Of a DNA stretch of 64,000 nt, positions 1-18,010 are shown piece after piece (position 1 is the stretch's first letter; each line of letters opens with the position of its first letter). This DNA is from Fragum whitleyi (lineage: Eukaryota; Mollusca; Bivalvia; Cardiida; Cardiidae): positions 25,646,449-25,710,448 of the forward strand of contig OX411546.1 in NCBI GenBank assembly GCA_948146395.1. Reading direction: 5' to 3'. The notes under the pieces are model-generated. The model was not told the origin of the DNA, did not search any database, and worked only from the letters and a program-made list of their open reading frames with translations. Both the position numbers and the translations under genes were made by a program.

Positions 1-3000
1 TAGATGACTTTATTAAAATTAAAGTTGAGGATCAACCAACGCAAGAATTTAAACAATGATTAGTCATTTACTATTGATCATATTGACGATGAAACCCAAG
101 TCAAATCAGCGTTTTTTCTACGTGCACCTACTCGTCTCCCGTATCTGGACATTTTTTAGTCATGTTACGTTTTACCGGAGAATGATTTCTTAATCATATT
201 TTATAGGTTCAGGGAGCTACTCGTAAATTGAATTTTGTCAACAAGCTATTTACAGTAACATGAAAATGTAACGTCCGAAATTGAAACTAATCCACTCCTT
301 TGCTTCGTGTATTTTCACCAACTATTCAAAACAGTCAACCAGTTGACCGTTTTCCTTCGAAATCTAAAAAAAAAAAAAAAAAAAAAAAAAGAAAAAAAGA
401 AAGAGAGAAAAAAAAAAGAAAGCTGTAAGACATCCTTTGTACAGGCAGTTGTTTCACACGGCTTTGAGCTCTGTGTAAAACAAGGACGTCGCTGTTGTCG
501 TCCGGCATTTCGACAAGTAAATGTTTCGCCTTAATTCTTCATGTTCGAAGTCCGCTGTATTTTGTAATGACGTTAGAATTAACAAAGCTCTTTTTTACGT
601 TACATTTTCATGTTAACGGAAAAATCCCGTTTTTAAAATTCAAATGCAATAGATATGAATATAGTTTCAAAACTTCCTAAACACCCCTCATATAAAATGT
701 ACATGTATATCATCAATCAATAAATTCAGTAAAAGCGCCAAACGAAGGCACGAATCTGCCGTTCTCTATAGCCAGGAAACATTCACGCTAGTAGCGTGTC
801 TACACGCTGTCTCTTTATGAAAAAGCTTCTAACACTGTACTTGCGTTTAAACTCATGACTTTCTTAATAAAATTAAGAAAAAATGCATTAAAAAATAAAT
901 AGTTGCATTGAATCAGTATTTATTCTAAAAAAAATCTTAACTTTCTTGGTTTAAATGGAGAAAATTGGGTGGCGGAGACTAAGATCAGACTTCACATATG
1001 AGCAGCCTGATCTTTGTCTAGGCCTCCCTACCAAAGCAGGAATATAAATCAAGGTTCATCATGACAAGGGTAGAATGGCTACTCTTCAGACGATTCAAAG
1101 GTACATATACTCAAAACGTATCCTCTTATAAAGACCTGACTCAAGCACTTGAGTGATAAGAGACCTAAACACGATCTTTGTCAAATTATTTTTTTAAGAT
1201 TACAGCAGAGGCGATTCCAGGGTCAATTTAGGCGGTTCGATGTTGGCCCTAGCATGGCTCCCAGACTGTCAGTCAGTTTTAAAATTAATAAGGTAGACCA
1301 CTCATGTGTAACTATTTTATTTCAAATAACCTCCCATATTCTCAAAGACTGACAGTGATCGGCCAGTCAGAGAATATAAGCTGATAAGAAATTTTCCTTC
1401 TCTAGTTGAATTTTGTTTATTTTTTCATAATACTTCAGATCAGTGGGACGAGAGCCAGTCTATGTTGGCCCTAGAATTCGAGTTATTAGCAGAGAAGGAT
1501 GGTAAAGCCAGACTGAAATCTTTATTTCTCATCTAAACCCAATGTTGTGGGTACTCATTTGAATCGTCTTGGCGAGACGATTCAAATGAGTACCTACAAT
1601 ATAGGATTTGCATAAGTATAGTTGAAATAATCTTATTTGAAGTCCAAAATACCCTCTCTATCTGTAGATCTGAATTAGTCCCATAGTATCTCTATCTAAA
1701 GATAGGGATTCTAAGGGACTAACTGCTAAATTTCCGTACACAAGGTATCTTTTATTCGTAGAATTTTAAGTCCCTGTGAGTATTCGAACACTACAAAAAG
1801 ATTGATGTTTTGCTAGTGTTGCTTAATTTTAATTGATTTTGTCCATTTCAAAAAAGTAATTTTGATACAGACTGGGTTTTGTATGAACCCGCCCAGGATC
1901 CGCAACTGCACTACAGAAATACCGTAGTCTCAAGGTCTAGTGAAAAGGTTGGAATTTAGAGCTAAAAACCTGCAGTGAAGGGTCAATTGTATAATACGCG
2001 GAAATTATTCAAAACTAACACTTAATTGTTGGTAAATTTAACAAATATAGTTCAGTATGAAAAACGTATGTCAAAAAAGACACAAAATAACATTTTGGTA
2101 ATATTTTTTATTTTAATGATTTTCTGTTGTTTCTATTAACGGTTTTTCTCTGCCTCTCTGAATTTAGGCAACGTAAAGAAGTAAATCGACAATAAACTAA
2201 TTGCTAGACCTGCGTTAAGGGAAAAAAGAGTAATAAAAGCAACCATGTGACAGAAAAAAATGTAAACATGTACAGTGTAATACATAATAATTACCTTTTT
2301 CTGAACATCGGCGTTGATCCCGGATTTCGTGGCTCTATTGCTTGCCATGTTTGCTGGATGTACTTTTTTTTGAATACAGAAATGTTAAAATTCCAACCCA
2401 CAAAAAAATCACTACGAGTTAAGTTAACTGATTCTGTTATCGTCTGACACGATTCTGAATAATCCCACTGCGATGAATCAGACGGTCCGGCTCGACAGGT
2501 CACGTGACACGAATTCCGACAGACAATTGGTTCACTGGGCGCGGTTTTAATCAACTTGAAATTTCTTTAACCCTTTGCTGTTTAATCCCTGATTTTTACG
2601 TGCCTGTGATTTTATGATTGAGAAAACATTGTGAAAAAAGAAGAAATTGCTTCTGACAAGCAATTTCTTCTTTTTCCACACTATTTTCTACCCTACTGAA
2701 TGGTTATTTTTCTAATTAAATCCACTTTTAATTTTCGTCTGCAAAACCTTTGAATTTGGACAGGTCCAAAATTTTTTAAAACAGGAAAGGGTTAAGCAGC
2801 AGCAGCTGACCGAGTCGTCACTGGATTTAGCCCTTTACTGTATCGTCCAAGTGTGTTACTTTCCCCTGATTTTATGCTTGAGAAATATTGTGGAAAAGGA
2901 AAAAAGCTTGTTTTGTGAATTTGTCTGCAAGTTCTTTGGACCAGTACAGGTTTAAATCACACACCCTAGATAGTACAGATTTCTGTCCTCGGAATGCGAT

Positions 3001-3220
3001 GCTATTTTTGAACGTCGAAAAATTGAGACTAAGACCCTAGATATACACAGGGACTCTAAATATACATATTTAGTACATTTAGGGTCCGTGATATACAGAG
3101 TCCCTGTTTAAATTAGATAATTTTTGAAACGGTTTATTGAAGGCACTCTTAAGTCTTTAATCAAGAGTATTGCTTAAGGGTCCAACCGCTTGACGTAAAT
3201 ATTGTATTATTCAAAATAGA
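1..3220. other. gene-free stretch with small hairpins and degenerate repeats
   Basis: No exon with recognisable protein similarity was found on either strand. The stretch holds a poly-A run near 367-390 and a perfect 19-bp-arm hairpin at 1551-1593. A second hairpin with arms of about 18 bp lies near 2635-2677. Two degenerate direct copies of a sequence resembling CCCTTTGCTG...TTGAGAAA...ATTGTG lie near 2565-2640 and 2828-2905. A short inverted element bounded by CAGGGACTCT and AGAGTCCCTG lies near 3047-3112. A stretch near 962-1021 resembles one near 30905-30958 and is probably an interspersed repeat. Confidence 0.6.
1551..1593. repeat. perfect hairpin, 19-bp arms
   Basis: Arms 1551-1569 and 1575-1593 are exact reverse complements around a 5-nt loop (GTACTCATTTG at the outer end). 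It is the first of many short fold-back units in the window. No coding context. Confidence 0.8.
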
Positions 3221-3228
3221 TCTAGTCA

Positions 3229-3229
3229 T

Positions 3230-3285
<56 letters not shown>

Positions 3286-3375
3286 TAATAATAATAATAA
3301 TAATAATAATTATAATAATAATAATAATAATGATAATAATAATAATAATTATTATAATAATAATAACAACAACAA
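3229..3375. repeat. (TAA)n microsatellite
   Basis: About 145 bp of TAA repeats with a few TGA/TTA interruptions, ending in CAA units. Poly-Ile and poly-Tyr reading frames across it are translation artefacts. Confidence 0.95.
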
Positions 3376-3394
3376 CAAGAAGAAAGAGGGAAAG

Positions 3395-3602
3395 GAGATA
3401 TAACTTTTACAAAGGTGCTTTCATGGTTATCCCCCTTGATAGTTTGGATAGCTTTGTGATGGTGAACACATATGCAAAGTTTCATGAAGGTATCTTCAAT
3501 AGCAACAGTGATATGATCAAGGTTAAAGTTTGTCACGCCAACGCTCACACCAACGCGAGGCCTAGATGGCAATACCTCGGATTTTCTCCGAGCTTAAAAT
3601 GA
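3395..3602. repeat. interspersed repeat end, family shared with 31440-31810 and 33365-33555
   Basis: The block runs from a 'cccccttgat.gt.tggatagct' stretch through 'cacgccaacgc' to 'ctccgagcttaaaat'. The same order of motifs recurs at 33365-33555 and, more weakly, at 31440-31810. This makes it a dispersed, non-coding repeat. The class is unresolved, and no terminal inverted repeat was identified. Confidence 0.55.
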
Positions 3603-3739
3603 GGGGTCTCTTATCAGTGATAAAGGCTTGTAATTAGATCCAATTGTTTCAAAAGTACTGGTTCAGATATACCCTTTATTGTGGATACTCATTGAATGCA
3701 ATCTTGAAATACACTCTCAATCTTTTAGTGCCTTATAAT

Positions 3740-4430
3740 TGCTTTCCCACATTCACTTCTTCCCACTCTCTCTCTCTCACTTTCGCTGCACTTATTTCAA
3801 TTTCCACTCTCTCCATTTCTGTCTTCCATTATCCCATCACACTTCAATCTCTAGCCCCACTCTATCACTTTCTCCCTCACCCTTTCCCGTTCATCCTCTT
3901 CCAATCTCAATGTGTTCCTATCTCCCACTTTTCACTTTCTCCCCTTTTAGCTAATCTCTACAAAACTCATTCACACTTTTCTTTCGCAAGTTTCATTACA
4001 CTCCAGAACCTCATTTCTCGCTCTTCTCTTACGCTTCCCTTTCTCCATTTCTTTAACATTTCACTCCTCTCTTTTTTCTCCGTCATGATTCATCTTCTCC
4101 ATTTCTATAACACACCACTCCGAGGCTCTTATTTTTCTCATTGAACTGTCCCCCTCGCACACCCCTCTCCTCTTTCTCACGATATATCTTCTCAATTTCT
4201 ATCAAACGGAACCTCCTTCTCTTTCTCTCATCCTCTTTTTCAATTCTTAGTTCTCCCACACTTTGCCATCCCATTTTCTCTCAATCTTCAGCTTCTTCAT
4301 CTTGCCTTCCTCCAAATTTACAATCTATTGTCTCTTTCCCTTCACCAATCTCTCATTCTCACCCTCTCGCCCAACCTCTTCGTCTCTTCCTTTTCCCCAC
4401 CTTCCCTTTTACTCTCTATGTTCAATGTAT
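3740..4430. repeat. long pyrimidine-rich (CT) low-complexity tract
   Basis: About 700 bp of almost uninterrupted C/T on the + strand, with TCTC, CACTTTC and CCATTTC-like words. The Ser/Leu/Phe-rich frames through it have no domain and follow from base composition. Strand-asymmetric tracts of this kind can form H-DNA, but nothing here shows that they do. Confidence 0.7.
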
Positions 4431-4828
4431 TATAAGAGGGATAGAAATAGAGAGAGAGACAGAGGAACGCCGATTGGGCACGCACTCAAAAAAAAAAGTT
4501 GTACATAATGCACTTGAATTGGCTTAGTAACACAATGTAGTTTCATAGAGCTTGGTTTAGATTAAGAAATTATATGTTTTTTTTTCTGTTTTCTGGTCAC
4601 GAATATTTAATCAGTTTTATTAAAATAGTAGAAAGCCGGTATTTTTCAACCAGACATGCAGGCTAAATAGATGAATAAATAGTATTCCGTAGCTATCATC
4701 ATAGACAAAATGTAAACAAAATAGCACAGGAATTGTCTTTTAAGAAAAAAGAGATATTCTTTCTAAATATAAAATAAACATATCATAAGGCTTCCGTTGA
4801 TAATAATTGAAATTGAAATGTATACAAT

Positions 4829-5128
4829 TTTATCTTATAACTATACAAATATCCGTGTGATAACATCCCATATGATATTTTTTATGATATCACATAGTTA
4901 TTTTTAGAACAATGATATAATGAGGTTATTTTTAGAAACTTGCATCATCATGAAACATCGACAAAAACAAGACAAATAGAGGTAATAGGATAAATATAAT
5001 ACTTACTTAGTGTATTGTATGAAAAAAAAAATATCTAACTCGGCAGAGCCTCGACAATTATCAATTCTCCCGACCTCGTTAGATATCTTTTAATACAAAA
5101 CAGTAAGTACGTATTATATATTTCTCAC
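4829..5128 (+). mobile_element. ~310-bp bipartite palindromic MITE (family 1), copy 1
   Basis: It starts with TATCTTATAACTATACAAAT and ends with a TACGTATTATATAT-like sequence. The right half is a fold-back: 'cttagtgta..gtatgaaaaaa' and TATCTAACTCGG are answered by CCTCGTTAGATAT and 'aaaacagtaagtacg'. Other copies lie at 12953-13264 (reversed), 17690-18010 and 23747-24068. There is no ORF, so it is non-autonomous. The copy in the HES-A 3'UTR defines the insertion boundaries by comparison with HES-B. Confidence 0.8.
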
Positions 5129-5187
5129 CTAGCGTCGAGGGCTAAATACTTTCATGTAACTTCTCCATTTTTGCGTTATTAGAAAGG

Positions 5188-5464
5188 TTGGTTGATTGAT
5201 TGATTGAATGGAGTTTAACGCCGCTTTCAACATCCTATCGGTTAGATCGCGGCGGCTGGAGCACCTAACAATGGATTCCTGGTATTTATATCACCAGTAC
5301 AACCACCACATTCTTTCCTAGCCTCCAGCCGCTATCTCACATAGGTCTACGATTATCAACCCATTGGTGAGAGACAAATAGTCGGAAAGAATGAGTGCCG
5401 CCGTCGGGGATCGAACCCGCGAACTCTAGATTGACGCGCTACCAACTGCGCTATGACGGCGGCT
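5188..5464 (-). mobile_element. full-length tRNA-derived SINE with 12-bp target-site duplication
   Basis: Read on the minus strand, the element starts at 5464 with a tRNA-like head. It has an A-box-like TAGCGCAGTTGGTAGCGCG and a B box GGTTCGATCCC. A body common to all copies follows (CACCAATGGGTTGAT...; CCAGGAATCCATTGTTAGG). The tail contains GTTGAAAGCGGCGTTAAAC and ends in repeated ATCA. It is flanked by perfect 12-bp duplications TTATTAGAAAGG at 5176-5187 and 5465-5476. Other copies lie at 6998-7228, 15903-16088, 53068-53293, 61432-61655 and 63438-63712, with small fragments at 23080-23130 and about 59895-59935. Pol III promoter boxes are present, but activity is unknown. Confidence 0.92.
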
Positions 5465-5479
5465 TTATTAGAAAGGAGT

Positions 5480-6997
5480 TCAAACCTCCGAAACGCTAGC
5501 TGATTTCATTTAATTCATTTAAATCATTTTTGCTGGCAAAACAATTAAAAAAGTAACAAAGGAAAATAGTACATAAATTTAAATCAAAATTGTCTTTGTC
5601 AGATGATAAATAGCATCATATTTGTACATAAAAATGACATTCAATGAATGTAAAATAAACAATGAATATAATAATAATAATAATAATAATAATAGAAAAA
5701 AAAATGAAGAAAACGGTGACTTTTGTTTGACTTGTTAAAAATATTGTGCCCTTATAAGAGGGAACTGGTATTTACAGCTTACAGAGTAAATGATAATTTG
5801 AACAAGTCCCCCCAAAACAACTACTGTTTGAGTGAGTTTAAGTTACGATGTTTTTGGGTTTTTTGGGGGGTAGTATAAACCGACGATAACGTTTAGAAAC
5901 ATTGTGACATTTACCCTGCGATCAGGGTTCAAAAAGTTCTGCAAACGTCTAATAAATGTATCAAGCATTGCACGTTAGTCCACGTGCAAAGCTAGTTATC
6001 ATTTCTTAGACGTTCGCTGCCTTCATCAGACCGAGTTAAAGCTGAGAACGTTGAAAAAATGTAAAAATTGATTGAATACATGAAGATAGTATAAGTCATG
6101 AAATTCATGGATGTGTGAAACCAAAAACCTCATCACATTACGTACGAATCTACCTCGCTTATTAATATGGTGTGATAAGCTTTAAGTTTCACATCTCAAT
6201 GAAATCAATAGATATTCTCTTCGTATCTTATAATTCAATATCAAGAAGCAGACCAGTGAAGATTTCTCCGTAATGAGAAATATTTCTTTGGGGGCGGCTT
6301 TGTGAGCTAGCTCAAAAATTAACCTAGAGCTCATTTTTTCCATTAGGCAATAAAACCAAATCTTTAGCCAAGCAGAATGCGTATAACTTGATGGACACAT
6401 ACATTATTTGATTATTCAAGAACCAAACTACGACAGTTATTTAAGCTTTAAGATCTAAATGAAGAAAGTCGACGATAAAATAATTGTGCTATACCATTTT
6501 GGAGTTCAATATTCATATATATGTATATACCTAGAAGCCTAATAAATGAAATGTATTTAATTTAGACGAAAAAAAAAAAGAATTTTCCAGCAATTTTTCG
6601 AAAGATTTCTTTGCCTTGATACTCAAAACAGAGACTCAATTTGATACAGATCTATGCGTGAAAAAGTGCAACAACTTGTTTGGAAGTGATTTGCCCTTCG
6701 TTAACACTTTAATAAGATTTAATCATTTCATTAACAATCGAGTCATTTTCCGATGGAATGTAGTAAATATTTGTCCCACATATTTACCAAGTTTTGTAAT
6801 AAAGCGGGAACGTTCTGATTTATAGGATTGCAAGTTGCATTTTTGTAAATATTTTATTGACGTAACCAGTCCCACGTATTTTTACGATATATCCGTCTTT
6901 CAGGTACAAACATGTATAAGCGACCAACCACGCGCAAAGGGACCACCTGGAATGCGCGAAAAGTATCGAACCTAGTCAGACTGCACAGTTAGGTTGT
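5480..6997. other. AT-rich stretch without recognised gene
   Basis: Contains a short (TAA)n near 5669-5692. A sequence near 6010-6030 reads CTGATGAAGGCAGCGAACG on the minus strand, resembling the 'TGAAGAAGGC..GAACG' signature found downstream of many Penelope-like or other retroelement ORFs. No supporting ORF was found, so this is only a hint. Confidence 0.4.
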
Positions 6998-7228
6998 TTG
7001 ATTGATTAATTTGAGTTTTACGCCGTTTTCAACATTTTTTCCAGTTATTTTGCGGCGGCTGGAGCACCTTACAATGGATTCCTGGTATTTCTTTCACCAG
7101 TACAACAATCACATTCTTTCAGTCTCCATCTGCTATCTCAAATAAGTCTACGATTAGCAACCCATTGGTGAGAGAAAAATAGTTCGAAAGAATGAGTGCC
7201 GCCGTCGGGGATCAAATTCGGGACCTCT
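6998..7228 (-). mobile_element. SINE copy, head-truncated
   Basis: Same body and ATCA-type tail as the SINE at 5188-5464 (GCGGCGGCTGGAGCACC, AATGGATTCCTGG, GGTGAGAGA blocks). It is more diverged and breaks off within the tRNA-like head after the B-box region, which is itself damaged. Confidence 0.85.
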
Positions 7229-7407
7229 AGATGGGCAGTTGGAGGACCTAACGGTCGATTACCACTGATTCCTCTACCCACACCATTATATTTGGTTAAG
7301 CGAGCATTTATTTAATTTTACCGTTTCATTTTGGCAGCTTATTCACATAACCATGTATAACTGAGATTTTTTGCCGATTAACCTTCGCCGGTACAACCAA
7401 ACAATAT

Positions 7408-7533
7408 CTGCATTCAGAATGCAAAATCCTTAGCGAACGTTTTGAAATTGTATCCCGCTTTGCACGTGTGCACACGTGCAAAAGGGATATAATTTCTAAA
7501 ATGCCGCACGAACGTTTCCACCCTGAACGCAGG
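7408..7533. mobile_element. fold-back MITE, family 2 (CTGCGTTCAGGATG ends)
   Basis: The left end is CTGCATTCAGAATG and the right end CCACCCTGAACGCAGG, so the ends are imperfect inverted repeats. The centre is a strong hairpin around CGCTTTGCACGTG and CACGTGCAAA. Related copies lie at 10093-10199, 16085-16158 (half), 61269-61404 and 62388-62514. Nearly the whole element folds on itself. No ORF. Confidence 0.75.
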
Positions 7534-8020
7534 ACAAATAAACTCAACCATAGCAGGCTGCTTTAATTTGGTTCCCTTTTTATCGTTTCCCGATCCCACG
7601 CGTTATCCAACGAAAACAAATGAAAGAAAAAACTTTCTAAACAGTGATAAATGTATATGACCACCTTTAACCTTAATGGATCTGTCCCGGGTTGTTAACC
7701 TTAAATTAAGGTTAGATTAAGCATTCTAATTGACTTTTTCCATATAAGGTAAAGTAGCCAACGATAAGCGGGGTGTACTTATTTACAATGTCACTGTGAC
7801 GTTCCACTGCTGATATTTTCAATTCTTAATTCATGACTCATTATTAAACTAATCTCAACAGACCCTTTCCCCGACCAGATTCTTTGTCAAAGTTTGAAGC
7901 AATATGCATTTGTTGCATCCAGTTAACATTTGACCTTAGGATTGAATGATTTTATAGGATTGAAGTGCCCCTACGTCTATGCTTACATGTATATTATGAT
8001 ATTTTGGTATGGTGACCATG

Positions 8021-8686
<666 letters not shown>

Positions 8687-8689
8687 AGG

Positions 8690-10092
8690 AGATGTGGGTT
8701 AATATTCCAGTATCTCATTTCTATAAATAATATCTACACAAATATATGAGGCCTTGTTGGATTTTCGTGTCTAGTGTAAAGCATCGATACACGCGATGCT
8801 ACCTGTTGTTGTTTTTTCTGCGAGATCACTTCTATTTGGACGGGTTACGGCAAGTGTCCCTGAAAAGTTATGCCGCTCTTGGGATACGAAACTTCCACCA
8901 CAGGGTTGATGATCTTAATACAAATCATCACTCCTTTGTAGGATGAGCGGTACATTCACACAGTTCGATTAGCCATGTTTTATTTCACAACCCCATTAAA
9001 TCAAAATACCCCGTCTCCATCGCGATACCTTTATGGACTTAAGAACATTGCAGGCTCCTTAATGATGTGACTCCATTAAGAGAATTGAGCCTGTGCGTGA
9101 GATTTTCATCAATTTCAAATATGCGCAAAGCAAAGACTCTGACCAGCCTGTGCATCCGCAAAGTCTGGCAAGAGTTTTCACTATGCGCTTAGAGGATAGA
9201 TAAGTAAGGTCCTAAAGAATCTGTGGACATCCAGGTAACTATAATATATATACAGTATGTGGCTATCGACGCTACCCAGTGTTTGCACCTTAAAAACATT
9301 TCAAACTGTTGGAAACGTCACGCACAGGCTCAATCCTTAAAGGGATACCCGAAAGAAAATCAATTATAAGACATATTTTCTCTTGAAATTTTTTGGGTGC
9401 GTAAAACAAACACTAAAGTTTCAAAAGCAGCATTTCGGTGTTTGGGCGCCTATCAACGCCCAAACGAGTACCAATATCAGTTGAAATTGTATTAAGTCTA
9501 AGGGAGGTAATAAGGATATGCGCCTCATGCATGTCTTGTGTTATTACCTTTCTTTGCAGTACACCAGTTTCGGAAAAATGTGGCAATCTTAATTCTTTTT
9601 TGAAAGATTCGTCTATGTTTTAACACACGAAATATTTGATATCGCCCGGATATCTTTACTTTGAATGAGTATTTCAAAATCATACCGAATCAATCCTACT
9701 CTGCATTATATCATTGCATGTGCGCCGAAATCTTCGGAAATCCGAGCCTATTTGTGTCATATAAATGACTGACTTTTTTATTTGGAAAAGATTAATAGCG
9801 TTTCAATCAAAGAATTATTCGTTTGCAAATGTTGGCGTGAAGATTATATTTACGCCGATGTCGAAACTATTTGTAACGCAAAGGGTCACCAGTATCTTGC
9901 GTAACGTCACAGAGAATTGTGTTTCTGAACGATACCCTTATCCTTTCTGCTTATATTTTTTTCATAAGCTGTATCTGCTCATACTGTTGTGTGACAAAAA
10001 CATTTTTTTCCTGCAAAATCATCGGATGATGCTCAGAAGCACTTTCTAATCTCATCACATGAAATCTACACAGTAGTCTTTCGGAAGCCAGT
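8690..10092. other. intergenic, no recognised gene
   Basis: No domain-bearing frame, tRNA or clear repeat boundary was found. A segment near 9120-9180 ('ctctgaccagcctgtgcatccgc') resembles one near 16405-16445, suggesting fragments of an interspersed repeat. Confidence 0.45.
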
Positions 10093-10199
10093 CCTGCGTT
10101 CAGGATGACAAATCGGTGTGAACTGTTTGCAAATTAACCCTCGCTTTGCACACACATACTTGTGTGCAAAGCGGGGTATAATTTGCAAACTGTTTGGTT
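10093..10199. mobile_element. fold-back MITE, family 2, copy 2
   Basis: Left end CCTGCGTTCAGGATG, then a central hairpin in which TTTGCAAATTA.CCTCGCTTTGCACAC is answered by GTGTGCAAAGCGGGGTATA and ATTTGCAAAC. The right terminal CATCCTGAACGCAGG is missing. Confidence 0.75.
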
Positions 10200-10572
10200 G
10201 AGCAATCACACTTTTTTAACAATTATGTGTCGTATCAGACGATGAAAAGAATATCATTTTTTGATATATGAAACTATTATCACTCAGTATAAACTTGCGA
10301 GTGATTTTATTCCTGATAATGATTAGGATTTAGTTTCATTCCTTTATGAATTCAATTTGTATTATCATCACCCATACTTCATTGAATTCAAAGAAAATTA
10401 TCTTCACCTCTTGGCGATAAAAAAGTAGATAAATTGCTAAAAACGCATTTAACTTACTAATTCGAGACGAAATTTACTCTTTTATGTCCGTAAGTATACG
10501 AAATGGCTACGTAGCCAAAATCTTATTTGTGGAGGTATAATTAAAAAAATTTCAACTAAACTGAACTCTCGT

Positions 10573-10578
10573 TTTATT
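10573..10578 (-). terminator. candidate poly(A) signal of the transgelin gene
   Basis: AATAAA on the minus strand, about 180 bases downstream of the transgelin stop codon. It is the first canonical hexamer I see after the stop. Position and orientation fit, but cleavage is unproven. Confidence 0.45.
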
Positions 10579-10759
10579 GATAGACAAAACCAAATATTAA
10601 ATTAAAATAGTGAGAATATGGTCTTTCTTTAATCAATCCTTGTCTAACAAGTTGAGTAACAACACAAAAAGTAATGACAAAAGCAATAATAACATTGTTA
10701 AACTGTTTTAATAAAAAATTAACCGGTTACACAGTACAATGCATATACAAAACCAACCA

Positions 10760-16272
<5,513 letters not shown>

Positions 16273-16306
16273 TGTGTCGTTGATATAGTGTTTCTTTAAT
16301 GGTTTT

Positions 16307-16735
16307 CTGGAAAGAATTATTTTAAACTTTAGAAACCCACCACGTAAGATTTACGCTATTATGCCAATATACTGCAGCCTAAGTGTGCCATTCTCTACAA
16401 TTTCACATGTGCAGAGCAACGCCTCTGACCAGTCTTGGCCTTCGCATCATTGTTGTTTTTCAACATTCTTATTTTTATGAGTAGTAAAAGCAGTTATAGA
16501 AGTATTATTATCATTATTGTTACTATTGAATGTATTACAATGTATTAACTGCTATTTTTAAGAAAACACAATCAAAACAAACCCGATTAAAATCTGGTTT
16601 GATTTTCTATCTGATTTTCTACCTACAATAATAAAAAGATAATCAAATTACAAATAAAGCAATTCAAATAATGAAAACTTAAAATAAACCATGTCCTACC
16701 TTTCACAAACGCCTCCAAGGGTCAACAAAACTATG
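16307..16735 (-). other. transgelin 5'UTR intron and likely non-coding first exon
   Basis: An acceptor (TTTCCAG) lies at 16313-16307, 34 bases before the ATG, so translation starts in the second exon. A donor AAAG/GTAGGA at 16700-16699 ends a candidate first exon running from about 16735 to 16700, just below a TATA box. Non-coding first exons are common in transgelin genes. RNA evidence would be needed to confirm it. Confidence 0.5.
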
Positions 16736-16760
16736 TTTCTGTTGTATGTTTTTTGCTCAT

Positions 16761-16766
16761 TTTATA
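16761..16766 (-). promoter_or_regulatory. TATA box of the transgelin promoter
   Basis: The minus strand reads CCGTATAAAATGAGC, with TATAAA at 16766-16761. A start site about 30 bases downstream (near 16735) would give the candidate non-coding exon ending at 16700. No perfect CArG box (CC-A/T6-GG) was found close by. Confidence 0.55.
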
Positions 16767-17689
16767 CGGCGCCGGTTTCCAAGGAACGAAATAAGATATA
16801 CAAGTCTGGATTAAGTTTTTCAATTGTTTTTCACGACATTCCATTTATCAACAAAAGGTGTTCTAATTGACAATAAAGGTTTAGTTTGAATTGTGTAATG
16901 TTACTTAAAATGCGGATTAAACACGTTTACGCAGAACAGAACATTTTCCGGAATGTATTACCTATAACTTTTGACGTGGCAGACAGATGCCTGCATTTAG
17001 AATATTGCCGTCAGCCGTTTTTCACAATTGACTCGCTAGAAAGTCGATATAATTATCCGCATTCAGAGGTCATTTAGATATATGGACGGTCAACCAAAAC
17101 CTTGAAACTAAAACTAAAACTGCAGTGTCAATTTTGGATAATCCAACGAAAACGTATGTAAGTCCTTTTTTTAAAAAGTGATGTGACACAGTTATTTACA
17201 CGAATTTATAACACTAATCTCCGGCAAAGTTTTGAAAGAGGTCAAATTATAAAAAAAAATATAGATATATAAATAAATAACTTTTTAATAACGTCCTACC
17301 AAGTAAAAATAACGAACAATTAAGTTAAGTAACCTCAGACTATTCGGGATCTCTTTTTTCCTTAAAAACGTGGTGATTATGTAAGTTAAGGGGATTAAGG
17401 AAACAATTAGTATAACGAAAATGCGCATTAAACATACTATATGAGAAAAGCCTTTTATTGTATATTTATATCTCATTTCACATAATATAAATGCAATTGA
17501 CATTTTCGGTTAATCTGTCCTTTTTGTCCATTAAAGAGTTCAATGATATTGCAATGAAATCTAACTGGAATACGATAATCTAATCGTGACTTCTTGTTAT
17601 AATTGCAAATTCTTATACATGCATGCATTTCGATTTCGTCGAAACCAAGCGACTATGTATGCCAAAAATAGTTTTCCTTCATTTTCAAT

Positions 17690-18010
17690 TTATCTTATAA
17701 CTGTACAAATACCCGTATGATAACATCCCGTATGATATTTTTTATGATATCACATAGTTAGTTTTAGAACAATGATATAATGCAGTTTTTTTAGAAACTT
17801 GCATTTCAGTTAGAAACATCGACGAAAAGAAGACAAATAGGGGTTTTAAGATTAATTTAATATTGTATGAATAAATTGTATGAAAAAATATCTAACTCGG
17901 TTGCGAGAATTGATAATTGTCTCGGCAGAGCCTCGACAATGATCAATTTTCCCAACCTCGTTAGATATGATTTTTTCTTACAAAACACTAAGAACGTATT
18001 ATATATATCT
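17690..18010 (+). mobile_element. family-1 MITE, copy 3
   Basis: Starts TTATCTTATAACTGTACAAAT and ends AGAACGTATTATATATATC. It has the full fold-back right half with TATCTAACTCGG, CTCGGCAGAGCCTCG and CCTCGTTAGATAT. Confidence 0.85.

Noticed and set aside
3739..4527. Ser/Phe/Leu-rich frames of up to 166 codons
   Set aside because: They follow from the pyrimidine-rich tract; several overlapping frames look alike and none shows a domain.
5395..5464. Possible tRNA gene on the minus strand
   Set aside because: Same reason: tRNA-like head of a SINE with its own target-site duplication.
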